Origin: Methanogenium sp. S4BF | Lineage (GTDB): Archaea; Halobacteriota; Methanomicrobia; Methanomicrobiales; Methanomicrobiaceae | Direction of reading: 5' to 3' | NCBI RefSeq assembly: GCF_029633965.1 | Contig: NZ_CP091277.1 | Location: 2,167,940 to 2,231,939 of the forward strand | DNA length: 64,000 bases | Part shown: positions 8,075 to 18,279 of the stretch, piece by piece | Position numbering within the stretch: position 1 is the stretch's first letter | Layout: the number at the start of each line of letters is the position of its first letter | Notes under the pieces: model-generated | Told to the model about the DNA's origin: nothing | Databases searched by the model: none | What the model saw: only the letters and a program-made list of their open reading frames with translations | Translations under genes and position numbers: made by a program

Positions 8075-10036
8075 ATGATGGAACAGGAACAACAGACGAC
8101 TGGTACTCCCGCAGTATCCGCTGAACTGACCTCAGGACAAAGAGCCTACTGGAAAGAACGTATCATCCGTTCCGTCTGGTTTGCAACCGCCGCCTTCGGC
8201 GTGCTCACGGTATTCTTTATCCTTGCATTTCTGGTCAAAGACGCCCTTGGGATCTTTGCCACCGCAACGCCATGGGAGTTTCTCTTCGGCGCTACCTGGA
8301 ATCCGACCGGCACGGTACCGGCATACGGGACTCTTCCGCTATGGGTTGGCACCATCCTTGTGACCATCGGTGCGATGGTCATCGCAGCACCCCTGGGCGT
8401 TGCATGTGCGATTGTCATTGCAGAACTTGCATCACCCCGTATGAAGGCGATATTTAAGCCTGCCATTGAGCTTCTGGCAGGCATCCCATCGGTCGTTTAT
8501 GGGTTTTTTGGCCTGATTGTCCTCACTGATGTTATCCGGGTGAATTTTTCCGTCCCCACCGGTGAAACCTGGCTCGCCGGCTCCATCCTCCTGGGCATCA
8601 TGGCCCTCCCCACGATTATCAGCGTCTCGGAAGATGCCATATCAGCGGTGCCGAAGGAGTACCGGGAAGGGTCACTCGCTCTTGGAACCACCCGGTGGCA
8701 GACCATCTCGCAGGTGGTCGTCCCCTCCGCCCTCTCCGGCATCACCGCAGCGCTCATCCTCGGCATCGGCCGGGCGGTCGGCGAGACGATGGCGGTCCTG
8801 ATGGTCACCGGCAATGCCCCCCTCATCCCTGACCCGCTCTATAATGTCCTCTCCCCAATACGGACCCTGACCGGCACACTGGGTATTGAGGTAGGGGAGA
8901 CAGCCATCGGCAGTGCCCATTACCACGCCCTCTTCGGCGTCGCCCTGCTTCTTCTCCTTATAACCCTTATTGTCAATCTCTCGGCAACCAGAATTCTCAG
9001 CCATATCCGGGCCAGACAGACCGGGACCGGCAGGGAGTCCGGTATGATTGCCGCACTCTTCGCCCGGTATGGTCGGGAGATCCGGATCCTTGTGGCAGCT
9101 CTTATCCTGTGTGTGGTGGCAGTGTTCGTCTCACCACTGGCGGCTGGTGCGTTCGTTCTTGCCGGTGCCCTCTGGTGGTATCTTCCTTCACGCATTCAGC
9201 CCCGGCACCAGCAGCATGTGGCATTTGTCCTTCTGTATGCTGCCATCGGCGTAGTGCTTGCTGCGCTTGGCATCATCCTTGGATATATTGTCATAAACGG
9301 CCTTCCGGCAATCAGCTGGGAATTTTTAACCACTGCACCACGGGCCCTCGGGCGGGAAGGCGGCATCTTCCCGGCTATCGTCGGCACACTATACCTTGTC
9401 GCCGGAGCAATCGTGATTGCACTTCCAATCGGAGTCGGCGCAGCAATCTATCTCATCGAGTACACCCGTGAGAATGTGATCACCAGAATCATCCGGTCAG
9501 GTGTGGACCTCCTGAATGGCACACCGTCCATTGTATTCGGCCTTTTTGGCTTCTCCTTTCTGGTCTTATACCTCAACCTTGGCATCAGCCTCGTTGCAGG
9601 GCAAATCACCCTCGCCCTGATGGTCCTTCCGACGGTCATCCGGACGACAGAAGAGGCGCTCCGGAGCGTCCCCGCATCCCTCAGGGAGGGAAGCCTTGCC
9701 CTGGGTGCCACCCAATGGCAGACCATCTCGCGGGTAGTTCTCCCTCCCGCCATGCCCGGTATCATCACCGGAGCGATTCTTTCCATCGGGCGTGCGGCAG
9801 GTGAGACGGCCCCTGTCATGTTCACCGCAGTTGTCTTCTCATCCCGGTTCCTTCCGTCGTCTCTCTCTGATCCGGTCATGGCCCTGCCCTATCATCTCTA
9901 CATCCTCGCGACAAATGTCCCGGGTGCAGAGGCAAACCAGTATGGGACCGCACTGGTGCTCGTTGCACTGGTGGCAGTCATCTATCTCGGTGCAATCGCA
10001 GTCAGAACACATTATCAGAAAAGTATCCGGTGGTAA
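8075..10036 (+). CDS. pstCA: Phosphate ABC permease, PstC and PstA fused in one chain
   Basis: A 653-residue protein holding both permease subunits of the phosphate importer. Each half has its own six-span membrane region and its own EAA loop that docks the ATPase: [21 protein letters not shown] near residue 195 and [21 protein letters not shown] near residue 535, about 340 residues apart. The first half resembles PstC ([29 protein letters not shown]), the second PstA ([29 protein letters not shown]). The joining segment at about 310-345 is a basic cytoplasmic stretch followed by two extra hydrophobic helices. No frameshift or stop separates the halves. pstB starts 2 bases after the stop codon. 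Confidence 0.93.
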   Translation: MMEQEQQTTGTPAVSAELTSGQRAYWKERIIRSVWFATAAFGVLTVFFILAFLVKDALGIFATATPWEFLFGATWNPTGTVPAYGTLPLWVGTILVTIGAMVIAAPLGVACAIVIAELASPRMKAIFKPAIELLAGIPSVVYGFFGLIVLTDVIRVNFSVPTGETWLAGSILLGIMALPTIISVSEDAISAVPKEYREGSLALGTTRWQTISQVVVPSALSGITAALILGIGRAVGETMAVLMVTGNAPLIPDPLYNVLSPIRTLTGTLGIEVGETAIGSAHYHALFGVALLLLLITLIVNLSATRILSHIRARQTGTGRESGMIAALFARYGREIRILVAALILCVVAVFVSPLAAGAFVLAGALWWYLPSRIQPRHQQHVAFVLLYAAIGVVLAALGIILGYIVINGLPAISWEFLTTAPRALGREGGIFPAIVGTLYLVAGAIVIALPIGVGAAIYLIEYTRENVITRIIRSGVDLLNGTPSIVFGLFGFSFLVLYLNLGISLVAGQITLALMVLPTVIRTTEEALRSVPASLREGSLALGATQWQTISRVVLPPAMPGIITGAILSIGRAAGETAPVMFTAVVFSSRFLPSSLSDPVMALPYHLYILATNVPGAEANQYGTALVLVALVAVIYLGAIAVRTHYQKSIRW

Positions 10037-10038
10037 CA

Positions 10039-10800
10039 ATGGACACATCAGCAGTAATCGAAACACAGGGAGTAAATCTCTGGTACGGGGACACCCAGGC
10101 ATTGAAGGATGTCTCGGTCAGGTTTCAGGAATTGACCATCACCGCCCTCATCGGGCCTTCAGGGTGCGGGAAATCAACCCTTCTGCGGTGTTTTAACCGT
10201 ATGAATGACCTCATCCCGTCCTGCAGAATCGATGGCGGGATCTCATATCATGGAACTGACATGTATGACCCTTCCGTCGACCCGGTGCATCTCAGGAAAC
10301 GGGTTGGCATGGTATTCCAGCGCCCCAACCCGTTCCCGAAGTCAATCTATGACAACATCACCTACGGGCCGCGGATGCACGGCATCCGTGATCGTGCAAC
10401 GCTTGATCACATTACCGAAGAGAGCCTGAAAAAGGCCGCACTCTGGGATGAAGTGAAAGATCGCCTCAATGCGTCTGCACTTGGCCTCTCCGGTGGACAG
10501 CAGCAGCGCCTCTGTATCGCCAGGACCCTTGCCGTAAATCCGGATGTCATCTTAATGGATGAACCGTGCTCGGCACTTGATCCGATTGCGACTGCAAAGA
10601 TTGAGTCGCTGATGGAGGAGCTCAGGAGTCAGTACACCGTAATCATTGTGACGCATTCCATGCAGCAGGCGGCACGGGTGAGTGACTATACCGGATTCAT
10701 GTACATGGGGGAACTCATTGAGTTTGGGGAGACCGCAAAGATCTTTGAGAACCCGGAAAAAGAACTGACAAATAATTACATCACCGGGAGGTTTGGATAA
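10039..10800 (+). CDS. pstB: Phosphate ABC transporter ATPase PstB
   Basis: The ATPase that drives phosphate import, 253 residues from the ATG at 10039 (a GTG at 10030 is possible but overlaps the upstream gene; GGTGGT at 10029-10034 suits the ATG). It carries Walker A GPSGCGKS, the PstB-specific [17 protein letters not shown]-loop VFQRPNPFP, signature LSGGQQQR, Walker [14 protein letters not shown] and the switch histidine in [11 protein letters not shown]. All catalytic residues are in place and length is typical for PstB. phoU follows after one base. Confidence 0.96.
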   Translation: MDTSAVIETQGVNLWYGDTQALKDVSVRFQELTITALIGPSGCGKSTLLRCFNRMNDLIPSCRIDGGISYHGTDMYDPSVDPVHLRKRVGMVFQRPNPFPKSIYDNITYGPRMHGIRDRATLDHITEESLKKAALWDEVKDRLNASALGLSGGQQQRLCIARTLAVNPDVILMDEPCSALDPIATAKIESLMEELRSQYTVIIVTHSMQQAARVSDYTGFMYMGELIEFGETAKIFENPEKELTNNYITGRFG

Positions 10801-10801
10801 C

Positions 10802-11455
10802 ATGACGTTTGAATCGTTTCATCAGGAACTGGACGCCATCCAGGCACGTGTCCTGGCAATGGCAGAGCTTTCAATGGGGATGCTTACTGATGGCATGCGG
10901 TCTCTGGATTCATTGGACGAACAACTGGCAAATGATGTCATGGATCGTAAAACTCTCCTTTCCGAAATGCATGAAGAGATTGAAGACCGCATTATGCGTC
11001 TCCATGTGCTCTATCACCCGGTGGCAGCAGACCTCCGGAGAGTCGTCTGTTATAATGTGATGAACTACTCCCTGTACCGGGTCGGAAGAATGGGGAAAGG
11101 TCTCGCAAAAAATGTACTGACGGTGAATAAAGAGATACAGGGTGTCCCACGGGACAGCCTCATCGTCATGGGTGATATGGTTGTTGGCATGCTTGAGGAT
11201 GTCATCACCGCTTTCCGGACATCAACGGTGGTAGATCCCGTCTCGCTGGGGCGGCGCGACGATCAGGTGGATGCGATGAGGGCAGGTATCTTCCGTGAAT
11301 GCCTCACGTATATGATGGAAGACCCGCGGAATATCCCCAGCGGCATTGAATGCGTCACCGCCTCGCGCCACCTGGAACGAGCCGCTGATCATGCCTGCAT
11401 TATGGCAGAGAAAGTGTACTTCATGGTGAAAGGGACACGCGTGGAAATTCGGTAA
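10802..11455 (+). CDS. phoU: Phosphate-specific transport regulator PhoU
   Basis: A 217-residue all-helical PhoU protein, the negative regulator and peripheral partner of Pst. Sequence shows the two three-helix repeats with TFESFHQELDAIQARVLAM at the start, the acidic-basic LHVLYHPVAADLRRVVCYN motif of repeat one and ASRHLERAADHACIMAEKV of repeat two. A GGAGG ten bases before the ATG at 10802 sets the start; an in-frame TTG at 10793 lies inside pstB. Together with the AbrB-PhoU gene this locus encodes two separate PhoU-fold proteins. Confidence 0.92.
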   Translation: MTFESFHQELDAIQARVLAMAELSMGMLTDGMRSLDSLDEQLANDVMDRKTLLSEMHEEIEDRIMRLHVLYHPVAADLRRVVCYNVMNYSLYRVGRMGKGLAKNVLTVNKEIQGVPRDSLIVMGDMVVGMLEDVITAFRTSTVVDPVSLGRRDDQVDAMRAGIFRECLTYMMEDPRNIPSGIECVTASRHLERAADHACIMAEKVYFMVKGTRVEIR

Positions 11456-11799
11456 AGACATCAGGAGATGCATGCCGGGATGGCAGATTCTTTGATGAAT
11501 TGAGTGCGAATGGTCTATTCTGTCTCTTCTTTGAACAATTCCATGCACGGTTCAGCCGTCCGCAGAAGAGGGACGTGGTGTCCGGTACTGGCTCCGGTGA
11601 ATGATGAAAGATTCAATCCTGCTTTGTTCAGGTATGGAAATCACCGTTCCCTCATTTTAAAGGAATAAATGTAATTACATTTTATTGATGCACTTAATAT
11701 CCGGGATTATTTACGATAATCGGTTGCCTTTTCAAACAGAATGTTTATGCCCTCCTGAATACGGATCTTATTAACTGACTGGCAGGGGTTTATCAGTAA
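11456..11799. other. Gap with a 16-bp perfect palindrome
   Basis: No gene is seen in these 344 bases. AAATGTAATTACATTT at 11667-11682 is a perfect 16-bp palindrome in an AT-rich stretch about 120 bases before the sensor kinase start. It is a plausible operator, or a weak terminator for the pst operon. Several T-rich runs follow. Confidence 0.5.
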
Positions 11800-14703
11800 A
11801 TGGAGCCTGAATATTCTGGGCAGATAACAGGGGGTGAAACGATACCGGTAGCAGGCTTTTCCTGTGAGGGCAGCCTGATCTTTTCAAATCGCGCCTACCG
11901 GAAAATCGCAGGAACCGGGGAGGAAACAGACGTGCCTGCGGGTCTGGCAGCAGGAGATCGGGAGGAGTTTCTTTCTGCAGTCCGGAAGGCATGCAGCGGG
12001 ACTGCATGTTCCCTGCAGGCAGAGCTGGCGCCGTCCGGAATCAGGACCCGCTTTTCCCTGTTTTCATCCTCGGATAAATATGGTCCGTTTGCACTGGCCG
12101 TTGCGGTTCCGGATAGCTTTGATGATGGTGCGGGTGCACCTGTGACGCTGACATCGAATCTGCCCTTTCCGGCAGGAGATGAAGCGGTCTTAATCGCTGA
12201 TGTGGACCGCAGGATTCTGGACGTAAATGAACTGGCCTGTCAATGGCTTGGATACACCAGAAAAGAGATGCTCAGACTCGGGATTGATGATATTGTTGCA
12301 CCGGTATGCCGTGAATCAACACCCGGCCTCCATGCCTGTCTTCTGGAAAAAGGGGGCGGTTTATTTGAAAATCTGCATGTCACCCGGGATGGCAGGGTAT
12401 TTCCGGTGGAGGTGCATGCCATGGTGATCGATTATCGCGGAAAACCTGCCCTGCTCTCCCTGTCACGGCCCATCACAGAGATCCGACGAACAGAATGTGC
12501 GTCAGATGCGCTCTCTGAAATGGAAAAGAAATACCGTTCATTCTTTGAGGCGGCAAGTGAGGGATTCATTGTCACTGACTGTGATGGGGTGGTGCTTGAT
12601 ATCAATGAGCGGTTCGCTGCCCTCCTTGATCAGCCCAAACGTCTGGTGATGGGGCATAGTCTCTTTTCATTTCTCGCGGTTGAAGGAGCATATGAACCGG
12701 AATCTTTGATCCGGTCAGCCATTGAAAATGGCTCTGTCCGGTTTGAGGCGGGGGTGATATCCGGCACCAGCGGTGGTCTGGCACTGGAATGCTGTCCGAT
12801 TACGCTCCAGGGTGAGCAGTGTATTCAGGTAATCGCCCGTGAAATTCCTTCTGTGGGGCGCTCCCCGGAAGATGAGTTCAGTCCTTCCTCCAGCCTTTAC
12901 CTGTCCGCCTTTGATGTGTCGGGCACGGGTCTGATGATCATCGACCGGAATGACCGTGTTGTCCATGCAAATCCCGAGGTTGAACGTATCCTCGGCGCAT
13001 CTGCGGATGAAATGAGGGGACAGCCATGGGCAGACTTTGTGGAAGACTCCGTGGACCCTGCGATCGCAGAGGACGCAGATGTTTCAGAAGGAGATGGGGC
13101 ATTCCGCATCAAAAATCATGAAATAACGTTCAGAAATATCAATGGCTCTGAAATCCCTGCGGTGATCTCGGTCCGCGATATTCCGGGGACATCCCTGTAC
13201 ATTGCATCCGTGCAGGATATCTCCCTGCAGCGTGAGATGATAGGTGCCCTCTCTTCCCACCGGGAGATGTTTGAGAAACTCTTCTCATCGGGCTGTGAGG
13301 CGTTCATTCTGCTGGATGATACCTACGAGATCCGGATGTGGAATACTGCTGCAGAAGAGATGTTTGGATACGGTGCGGATGAAGTCATGGGACGGAATAT
13401 CTTTCCTCTGCTCTTCTCCCGTGGTCCGGAAGAAGGACAGCGTATATTCCAGCGGTTCCTTGAACCGGATGCCACCTCTTCCGGATGCACCCCGGCGGAA
13501 CTCTCCCTCAGCACCAAAGAGGGGGGTGCCGTTCATACAGAAGCATCGGTGTCCCGGTTCACTCATCAGGGACATCCCTATTTCCTGCTCATCATACGGG
13601 ACAATACAGAACGCTACCGGTTTATCGAATCGCTCACGGAAAGCGAGGAGTTTCTCCGGTTTGCAATTGATGCTGCCCGGGTGGGCATCTGGGATTATGA
13701 CATTGAAGAGGACTTCTTCACCATGAGTGAGGATGTCTATGCAATGCTCTCCCTTAACCGGCAGCATTCTTCTGCATCCCGTGTTTCTTCGGATGTCTGG
13801 CGTACGATTCTGCATCCGGATGATCTCCTGACTGCTGAAAGCATCAGCCTCGCACTCATGAGCGGAAGCATCACTGATTTTGAGTCTGAACAGAGACTGC
13901 GAACCGCCGGCGGCACATGGAACTGGTTTGCCCTGGAAGGAAAGGTAGTCGAGTATGACACTACCGGGCGGCCCCAGCGGGTGGTCGGCATCATCCGTGA
14001 TATACAGGACAAAAAACAGGCTGAATCTGCCATCCGGGAGGCAAACCGGAAACTGAGTCTTTTGGCAGGTATTACCCGGCATGACATCCTGAACCAGATA
14101 CAGGGTCTGCTCTTCTATTCCGAAGAGATGAAGACCGGTGAATACACGGTGGACGAGATGGTGGTGATGGCCGGTAAGATCTATGAGATGACAGAAACAA
14201 TCAACCGCCAGATTGTCCTGACACGGAATTATGATATGCTCGGCACAGAGCCGCCGGTCTGGCAGAACATCCATTACCTGGCCGATGAAATTATAACAGG
14301 GATGGATACCATGGGGCTTGTCTACCGGAATGAATCCCCGATGGTGGAAGTCTATGCTGATTATCTCTTTGCAGATGTCCTCAGAACCGTTTTTGAGAAT
14401 GCATCCCGGCATGCAGAGGGTGCAACAACACTGAATGTACGGTTTGCAGAGAGCGATAACGGCGGTGTTCTCACTATTGAGGATAATGGGTGCGGCATCC
14501 CCCTCAAATACAAAGAAAAGATCTTTTCCCATGGATTTTCCAAAGGAACAGGCGGAAGACTGTTCATCGCCCGTGAAATTGCGGGGGTGACCGGTATTGA
14601 ACTCTATGAGGATGGTGAAGCAGGCTCCGGCGCCCGGTTTGCGCTCCGTATTCCAAAGTCCGGATACCGGTTCGTGGGAACGGAAGAGAGAGATGAGCTA
14701 TAA
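11800..14703 (+). CDS. Multi-PAS sensor histidine kinase, apparently soluble
   Basis: A 967-residue kinase with no signal peptide or membrane span. About six PAS units follow one another (roughly residues 10-100, 118-225, 240-345, 365-475, 487-605, 612-745); typical motifs are ILDVNELACQWLGYTRKEML and IRMWNTAAEEMFGYGADEVMG. The transmitter begins near 750 with the phospho-acceptor in ITRHDILNQIQGL (His761), a variant common in methanogen kinases, then the ATPase N box FENASRHA (Asn867), G1 DNGCGIP (Asp895) and FSHGFSKGTG. The G2 box is degenerate (KGTGGRLF instead of GxGLGL). No receiver gene is adjacent. The ATG lies about 12 bases after a GGGG. Confidence 0.9.
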   Translation: MEPEYSGQITGGETIPVAGFSCEGSLIFSNRAYRKIAGTGEETDVPAGLAAGDREEFLSAVRKACSGTACSLQAELAPSGIRTRFSLFSSSDKYGPFALAVAVPDSFDDGAGAPVTLTSNLPFPAGDEAVLIADVDRRILDVNELACQWLGYTRKEMLRLGIDDIVAPVCRESTPGLHACLLEKGGGLFENLHVTRDGRVFPVEVHAMVIDYRGKPALLSLSRPITEIRRTECASDALSEMEKKYRSFFEAASEGFIVTDCDGVVLDINERFAALLDQPKRLVMGHSLFSFLAVEGAYEPESLIRSAIENGSVRFEAGVISGTSGGLALECCPITLQGEQCIQVIAREIPSVGRSPEDEFSPSSSLYLSAFDVSGTGLMIIDRNDRVVHANPEVERILGASADEMRGQPWADFVEDSVDPAIAEDADVSEGDGAFRIKNHEITFRNINGSEIPAVISVRDIPGTSLYIASVQDISLQREMIGALSSHREMFEKLFSSGCEAFILLDDTYEIRMWNTAAEEMFGYGADEVMGRNIFPLLFSRGPEEGQRIFQRFLEPDATSSGCTPAELSLSTKEGGAVHTEASVSRFTHQGHPYFLLIIRDNTERYRFIESLTESEEFLRFAIDAARVGIWDYDIEEDFFTMSEDVYAMLSLNRQHSSASRVSSDVWRTILHPDDLLTAESISLALMSGSITDFESEQRLRTAGGTWNWFALEGKVVEYDTTGRPQRVVGIIRDIQDKKQAESAIREANRKLSLLAGITRHDILNQIQGLLFYSEEMKTGEYTVDEMVVMAGKIYEMTETINRQIVLTRNYDMLGTEPPVWQNIHYLADEIITGMDTMGLVYRNESPMVEVYADYLFADVLRTVFENASRHAEGATTLNVRFAESDNGGVLTIEDNGCGIPLKYKEKIFSHGFSKGTGGRLFIAREIAGVTGIELYEDGEAGSGARFALRIPKSGYRFVGTEERDEL

Positions 14704-14809
14704 TCTGCGATTCTGCTCCCTCCCGCTCTCCACTCTCGAATCATTTATTGCCACTCTTTACCAGAACAGATCATACCGGATATCTCCGGGTATCTGTTGG
14801 TTGATTGGT

Positions 14810-15550
14810 ATGAAAGACAAAAACTGGATCATCGTCATCGCCTGCACACTCATCGTTACCTCGGCACTGCTCTATTCCATTCATTACCTGGTGTTCCATG
14901 ACCTGCATCATATCGCTGTTTTTGGCCTGCATGAACTGGCTTTTCTCCCCGTTGAGGTGCTGATTGTCACCCTTGTCATTCACCGCCTGCTCGATGAACG
15001 CGAAAAGAAGCAGAAACTGGAGAAACTGAATATGGTCATCGGCACCTTCTTCTCACGGGTGGGAACGACACTGATCACCTGTTTTGCCAGCCATGATCCA
15101 AATCTCGAATCCGTCCGTTCTGAACTGGTGGTGACCGATACGTGGAGTGAAGAGAACTTCAGTACTCTGGCAGCCCGGATGAAGACCTATCAATATGATA
15201 TTGATGCCTGCACCCTGGACCTCGAGCGTCTCCGTGGATTCCTTCTGGAGCGTGAGGATTTCCTCATGAGAATGCTGGAAAACCCGGTGCTGCTGGAGCA
15301 CGAGGAGTTCACCGAACTCCTGCGGGCCACCTTCCATCTCACCGAAGAACTGAGCCGCCGTGGTGCCATTGCCGAGTGCCCGCTCTCTGATATCTCCCAT
15401 CTCGGCGGTGATGTCAAACGTGTCTATGGGCTCCTCATTCATGAGTGGGTTGCATACATGCACTACCTGAAGAAAAATTATCCGTACCTCTTCTCACTTG
15501 CCCTGCGCACGAATCCCTTTGACCCGGATTCATCTGTGATGGTCACCTGA
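14810..15550 (+). CDS. Membrane-anchored protein of unknown function
   Basis: About 246 residues from the ATG at 14810. Two hydrophobic spans come first (IIVIACTLIVTSALLYSIHYL and LAFLPVEVLIVTLVIHRLL), then a basic coiled segment (DEREKKQKLEKLN) and a ~190-residue helical cytoplasmic domain rich in Leu and Glu. The frame is open upstream to a possible start at 14693 that would overlap the kinase stop codon by 11 bases, but the added residues do not look like protein ahead of a membrane anchor. I do not recognise the family. Position right after a sensor kinase suggests a signalling partner; that is inference. Confidence 0.7.
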   Translation: MKDKNWIIVIACTLIVTSALLYSIHYLVFHDLHHIAVFGLHELAFLPVEVLIVTLVIHRLLDEREKKQKLEKLNMVIGTFFSRVGTTLITCFASHDPNLESVRSELVVTDTWSEENFSTLAARMKTYQYDIDACTLDLERLRGFLLEREDFLMRMLENPVLLEHEEFTELLRATFHLTEELSRRGAIAECPLSDISHLGGDVKRVYGLLIHEWVAYMHYLKKNYPYLFSLALRTNPFDPDSSVMVT

Positions 15551-15560
15551 CCATTCCCCG

Positions 15561-17651
15561 TTATTTTTCTTCCGGGTCGTTTTCTCTCTCTTCTCTGTCC
15601 GTGTCCTCTTCAAAGTCATAATGTTTAATCAGGAATTCACGTATCTTTGCAGATTCGAGCCATCCCTGGTCTAGTTTCCGGACGATCTCATCAATCTGAT
15701 CTACCTGTGACAGGATAATCTCCCGCGATTCAGTATCATGCAGATCTGCGGTGGCGGATATAACGGTCAGGGGATTTCTGATATGATCGTTGAGAATGGC
15801 CAGAGAGAGCAGGTTCTCCTCTATCTGACGGAGTGCCTCTTTCTCACGCTCCCGCATCTCAACGGTCTCTGTCATATCACGGGCAAAGATGCAGGTGAAC
15901 TCCTCACCCTGTGTAGAGAGGTGACTGTTGGTCTGTGCGATGGGGAAGGCAGTATTGTCAGATCGTTTCAGGATTGATTCCTCATGAACCCGGCTGCCAT
16001 CTGCAATCCGGTTCCACACAGACGGCCAGGTATCCGGGCTGAGGGTTGGGTTAATATCCCATGTCTTCAGGCTGGTGAGTTCTTCAGGAGTGTAGCCAAG
16101 GGATCGGCATGCTGCGATGTTTCCGTAGGTGACAGATCCGTCTCTTTTCACCCAGTATATGGCATCATCAGCGTTGTCCACAGAGAACTGGGTGATACGC
16201 AGGTGCTCTTTGTTCTTTACAAAAGTGGTAATGTCACGTACAACGGCTAGCAGGTACACCGTTTTTGTCCCGGTGAACCGGGACAGGGAGACACTGAAAT
16301 GCCTGACCGGCTCATTATCCTGATGTCGTTCGCACGTGAAGTGCTGGGGTTCACCAGCGTATGCGGCTTCTGTGTGTTCCCTGAGAACATTTCCATCCGG
16401 GTCTATTGAACAGGTGCCCATGATCTCACTGAGCCGTTTCCCGGTCAGGTCATTCCGGCCGCACCCGGTCATCTCTTCAGCAGCCCGGTTGCATTCACAA
16501 ATTACCACGCCATCCAGAATGAAGATCGCCTCATTGGCTGCTTCAAAGAGGTGACGGTATTTGCGTTCTGACTCCTCACGTGCCCTCCCAGCTCCCTCAA
16601 TCTGTACAAGACTTGTCTGAATGGTGTCAAGCAGGCTGTTTACCGACCGCACAATGGCGGTGAGTTCATCATTCCCACCATCGATGAGTCGCACATGGTA
16701 GCTTGCAGATCCGGATATTTTGCGGACCCCCCGGGAAATATTCTCTATTCTTCTGGTGAGGTGGCGTCCCAGATACAGGTAGACAAACACTGAACCGATG
16801 AGTACGACGATGATAAACAGGATGACAGAATTGAGGACTGCCTTTTGTCCCAGGAGGTATGTGTCACGGGGACTTGTTATCGTGAGAAGAAGGCTGGTTT
16901 TTCCTGTCACATCATACACCAGCGTGCTTGCTGCGATCTCTTTTTGTGATCTTACTATCTGTATCCCGGTATCTGCAGTATCGTCTGCTCCTGTCAGACC
17001 GGGGGCCCTGTCGTCTCCCGTCGGCAGGGGAGCCATCCTGATATCCATATTCGTATCTTTGGCAATCTTTGTTACCGTCCCGGATGTAAAGGGGGAGACC
17101 ATTACCAGGTGGCCTCGTGACGGGCTTTGGCGATCTGATGTACGGATGGGTTGAGCCGCAAAGATCCATATCTCTCCGGGTGTGTTCAGTATACCGGAAA
17201 GCTCATCCCCGGCAGATGCGGGAGAAGAGATCAGAGGGAGGGACTGCAGAGCATCTGCCAGCAGGGTGGAGACAGGGAGAATTTCACCTGTTTCCGGATC
17301 ATAAGAGTCTGCATAGATGAGATTTCCCACCGTGTCGAAGTAGAGTATTGATTCGATATCGATGCCGGAGAATGTTTCAGGAACCAGATTACTCTTGATA
17401 TAAGCCGGATTCAGGTCAGAGATAAAAGTGTATGTGTCGTCCCATCCGGCATAGTCTGACGCAAGGACTGCAAGATTCTCTCCCTGCCGGTCAATAGCAT
17501 GCTGTGCTGTAATGAGATCACCGGTGATCTCTTCTGTTTCTATCTCCTGTATTCCTGCAATGAGGAAATACTGGGAGCTGATGATGAATGCAACGCCGAT
17601 TGCCAGTATTACGGCACAAATGACGAGGACATTTCTGGTATTTACCCGCAC
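15561..17651 (-). CDS. CHASE4-HAMP-PAS sensor lacking an ATPase domain
   Basis: A 696-residue membrane receptor starting at GTG 17651, directly after an in-frame TAA. Order: TM1 (8-30); extracytoplasmic CHASE4 domain with the signature SDYAGWDDTYTF; TM2 near 270-295; HAMP linker (YLGRHLTRRIENISRGVRKI); two PAS domains; then a HisKA-like helix pair with LNDHIRNPLTVI (His623) and a terminal segment LDQGWLESAKIREFLIKHYDF ending in acidic residues. No HATPase domain follows: the protein stops about 70 residues after the histidine. Similar ends occur in other methanogen PAS proteins as I remember them, so this is probably not a recent truncation. Convergent with the previous gene (10-base gap). 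Confidence 0.85.
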   Translation of the reverse strand: MRVNTRNVLVICAVILAIGVAFIISSQYFLIAGIQEIETEEITGDLITAQHAIDRQGENLAVLASDYAGWDDTYTFISDLNPAYIKSNLVPETFSGIDIESILYFDTVGNLIYADSYDPETGEILPVSTLLADALQSLPLISSPASAGDELSGILNTPGEIWIFAAQPIRTSDRQSPSRGHLVMVSPFTSGTVTKIAKDTNMDIRMAPLPTGDDRAPGLTGADDTADTGIQIVRSQKEIAASTLVYDVTGKTSLLLTITSPRDTYLLGQKAVLNSVILFIIVVLIGSVFVYLYLGRHLTRRIENISRGVRKISGSASYHVRLIDGGNDELTAIVRSVNSLLDTIQTSLVQIEGAGRAREESERKYRHLFEAANEAIFILDGVVICECNRAAEEMTGCGRNDLTGKRLSEIMGTCSIDPDGNVLREHTEAAYAGEPQHFTCERHQDNEPVRHFSVSLSRFTGTKTVYLLAVVRDITTFVKNKEHLRITQFSVDNADDAIYWVKRDGSVTYGNIAACRSLGYTPEELTSLKTWDINPTLSPDTWPSVWNRIADGSRVHEESILKRSDNTAFPIAQTNSHLSTQGEEFTCIFARDMTETVEMREREKEALRQIEENLLSLAILNDHIRNPLTVISATADLHDTESREIILSQVDQIDEIVRKLDQGWLESAKIREFLIKHYDFEEDTDREERENDPEEK

Positions 17652-18279
17652 TTAGTCACCAAGGTGAGCTGTAATTCCGGTTCCGGAAATGATACAACCC
17701 TCTCATGAATAGTCACTGTACAGTGTATATATTCCTTTATATCATGCTCTTTTTGCAGAATGAACCTGAATATATCTTTTCCCGCATCATGGTGTTGGCG
17801 CCGGTGCCTGCGCTTCACCTGTTCAAAGAGGAAGGAGGATCATTTCCATGATACGTATGTGAATCTGGTTTATATCTGAGGATTCTCTCTATTAAAACCT
17901 GTCAGACAGGGCTGCCATGTTAATCTTTCGGAACTGTGCAGGTAGTGGCGCATCTGCCGGTAAATCAGTAACAAAAGTCATAATTTCCTCCAATATGGAA
18001 TTTCCGGGAAAGCGGGTTTTTTTCGGTCCGCCGTATAGTAACTGGTTTCCGGCCTGCATGAATGAATCGTTGTGACTGATATTTTCCGGTCCTGCCGGAA
18101 AAGCACGAATTATTGGTTTATTCTTTAAATTACTGGTAATTACCCGTTTTATCTTAATCCAAAGGAATAACATATTCCTGCTATAAACAACCTCATACCG
18201 ACTGTACTGTATCTGCATCCCCACGCTCACCGGAATACCGGGTGTCTGTTGCATGATATACGACAGCCAGAGGAGTTTC
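17652..18279. other. 628-bp divergent intergenic region with hairpin
   Basis: Separates two divergent sensor genes. TTTTCCGG-tcctg-CCGGAAAA (18082-18102) can form a perfect 8-bp stem with a five-base loop. Flanking sequence is AT-rich. A 129-codon open frame on the minus strand (18281-17892) has no recognisable domain, overlaps the start of the next gene and lacks a ribosome site, so I do not call it. Confidence 0.5.

Noticed and set aside
13285-14532. 415-codon open frame on the minus strand inside the multi-PAS kinase gene
   Set aside because: It is the complement of a well-supported kinase frame with recognisable PAS and ATPase motifs; the antisense product has no domain and no ribosome site.
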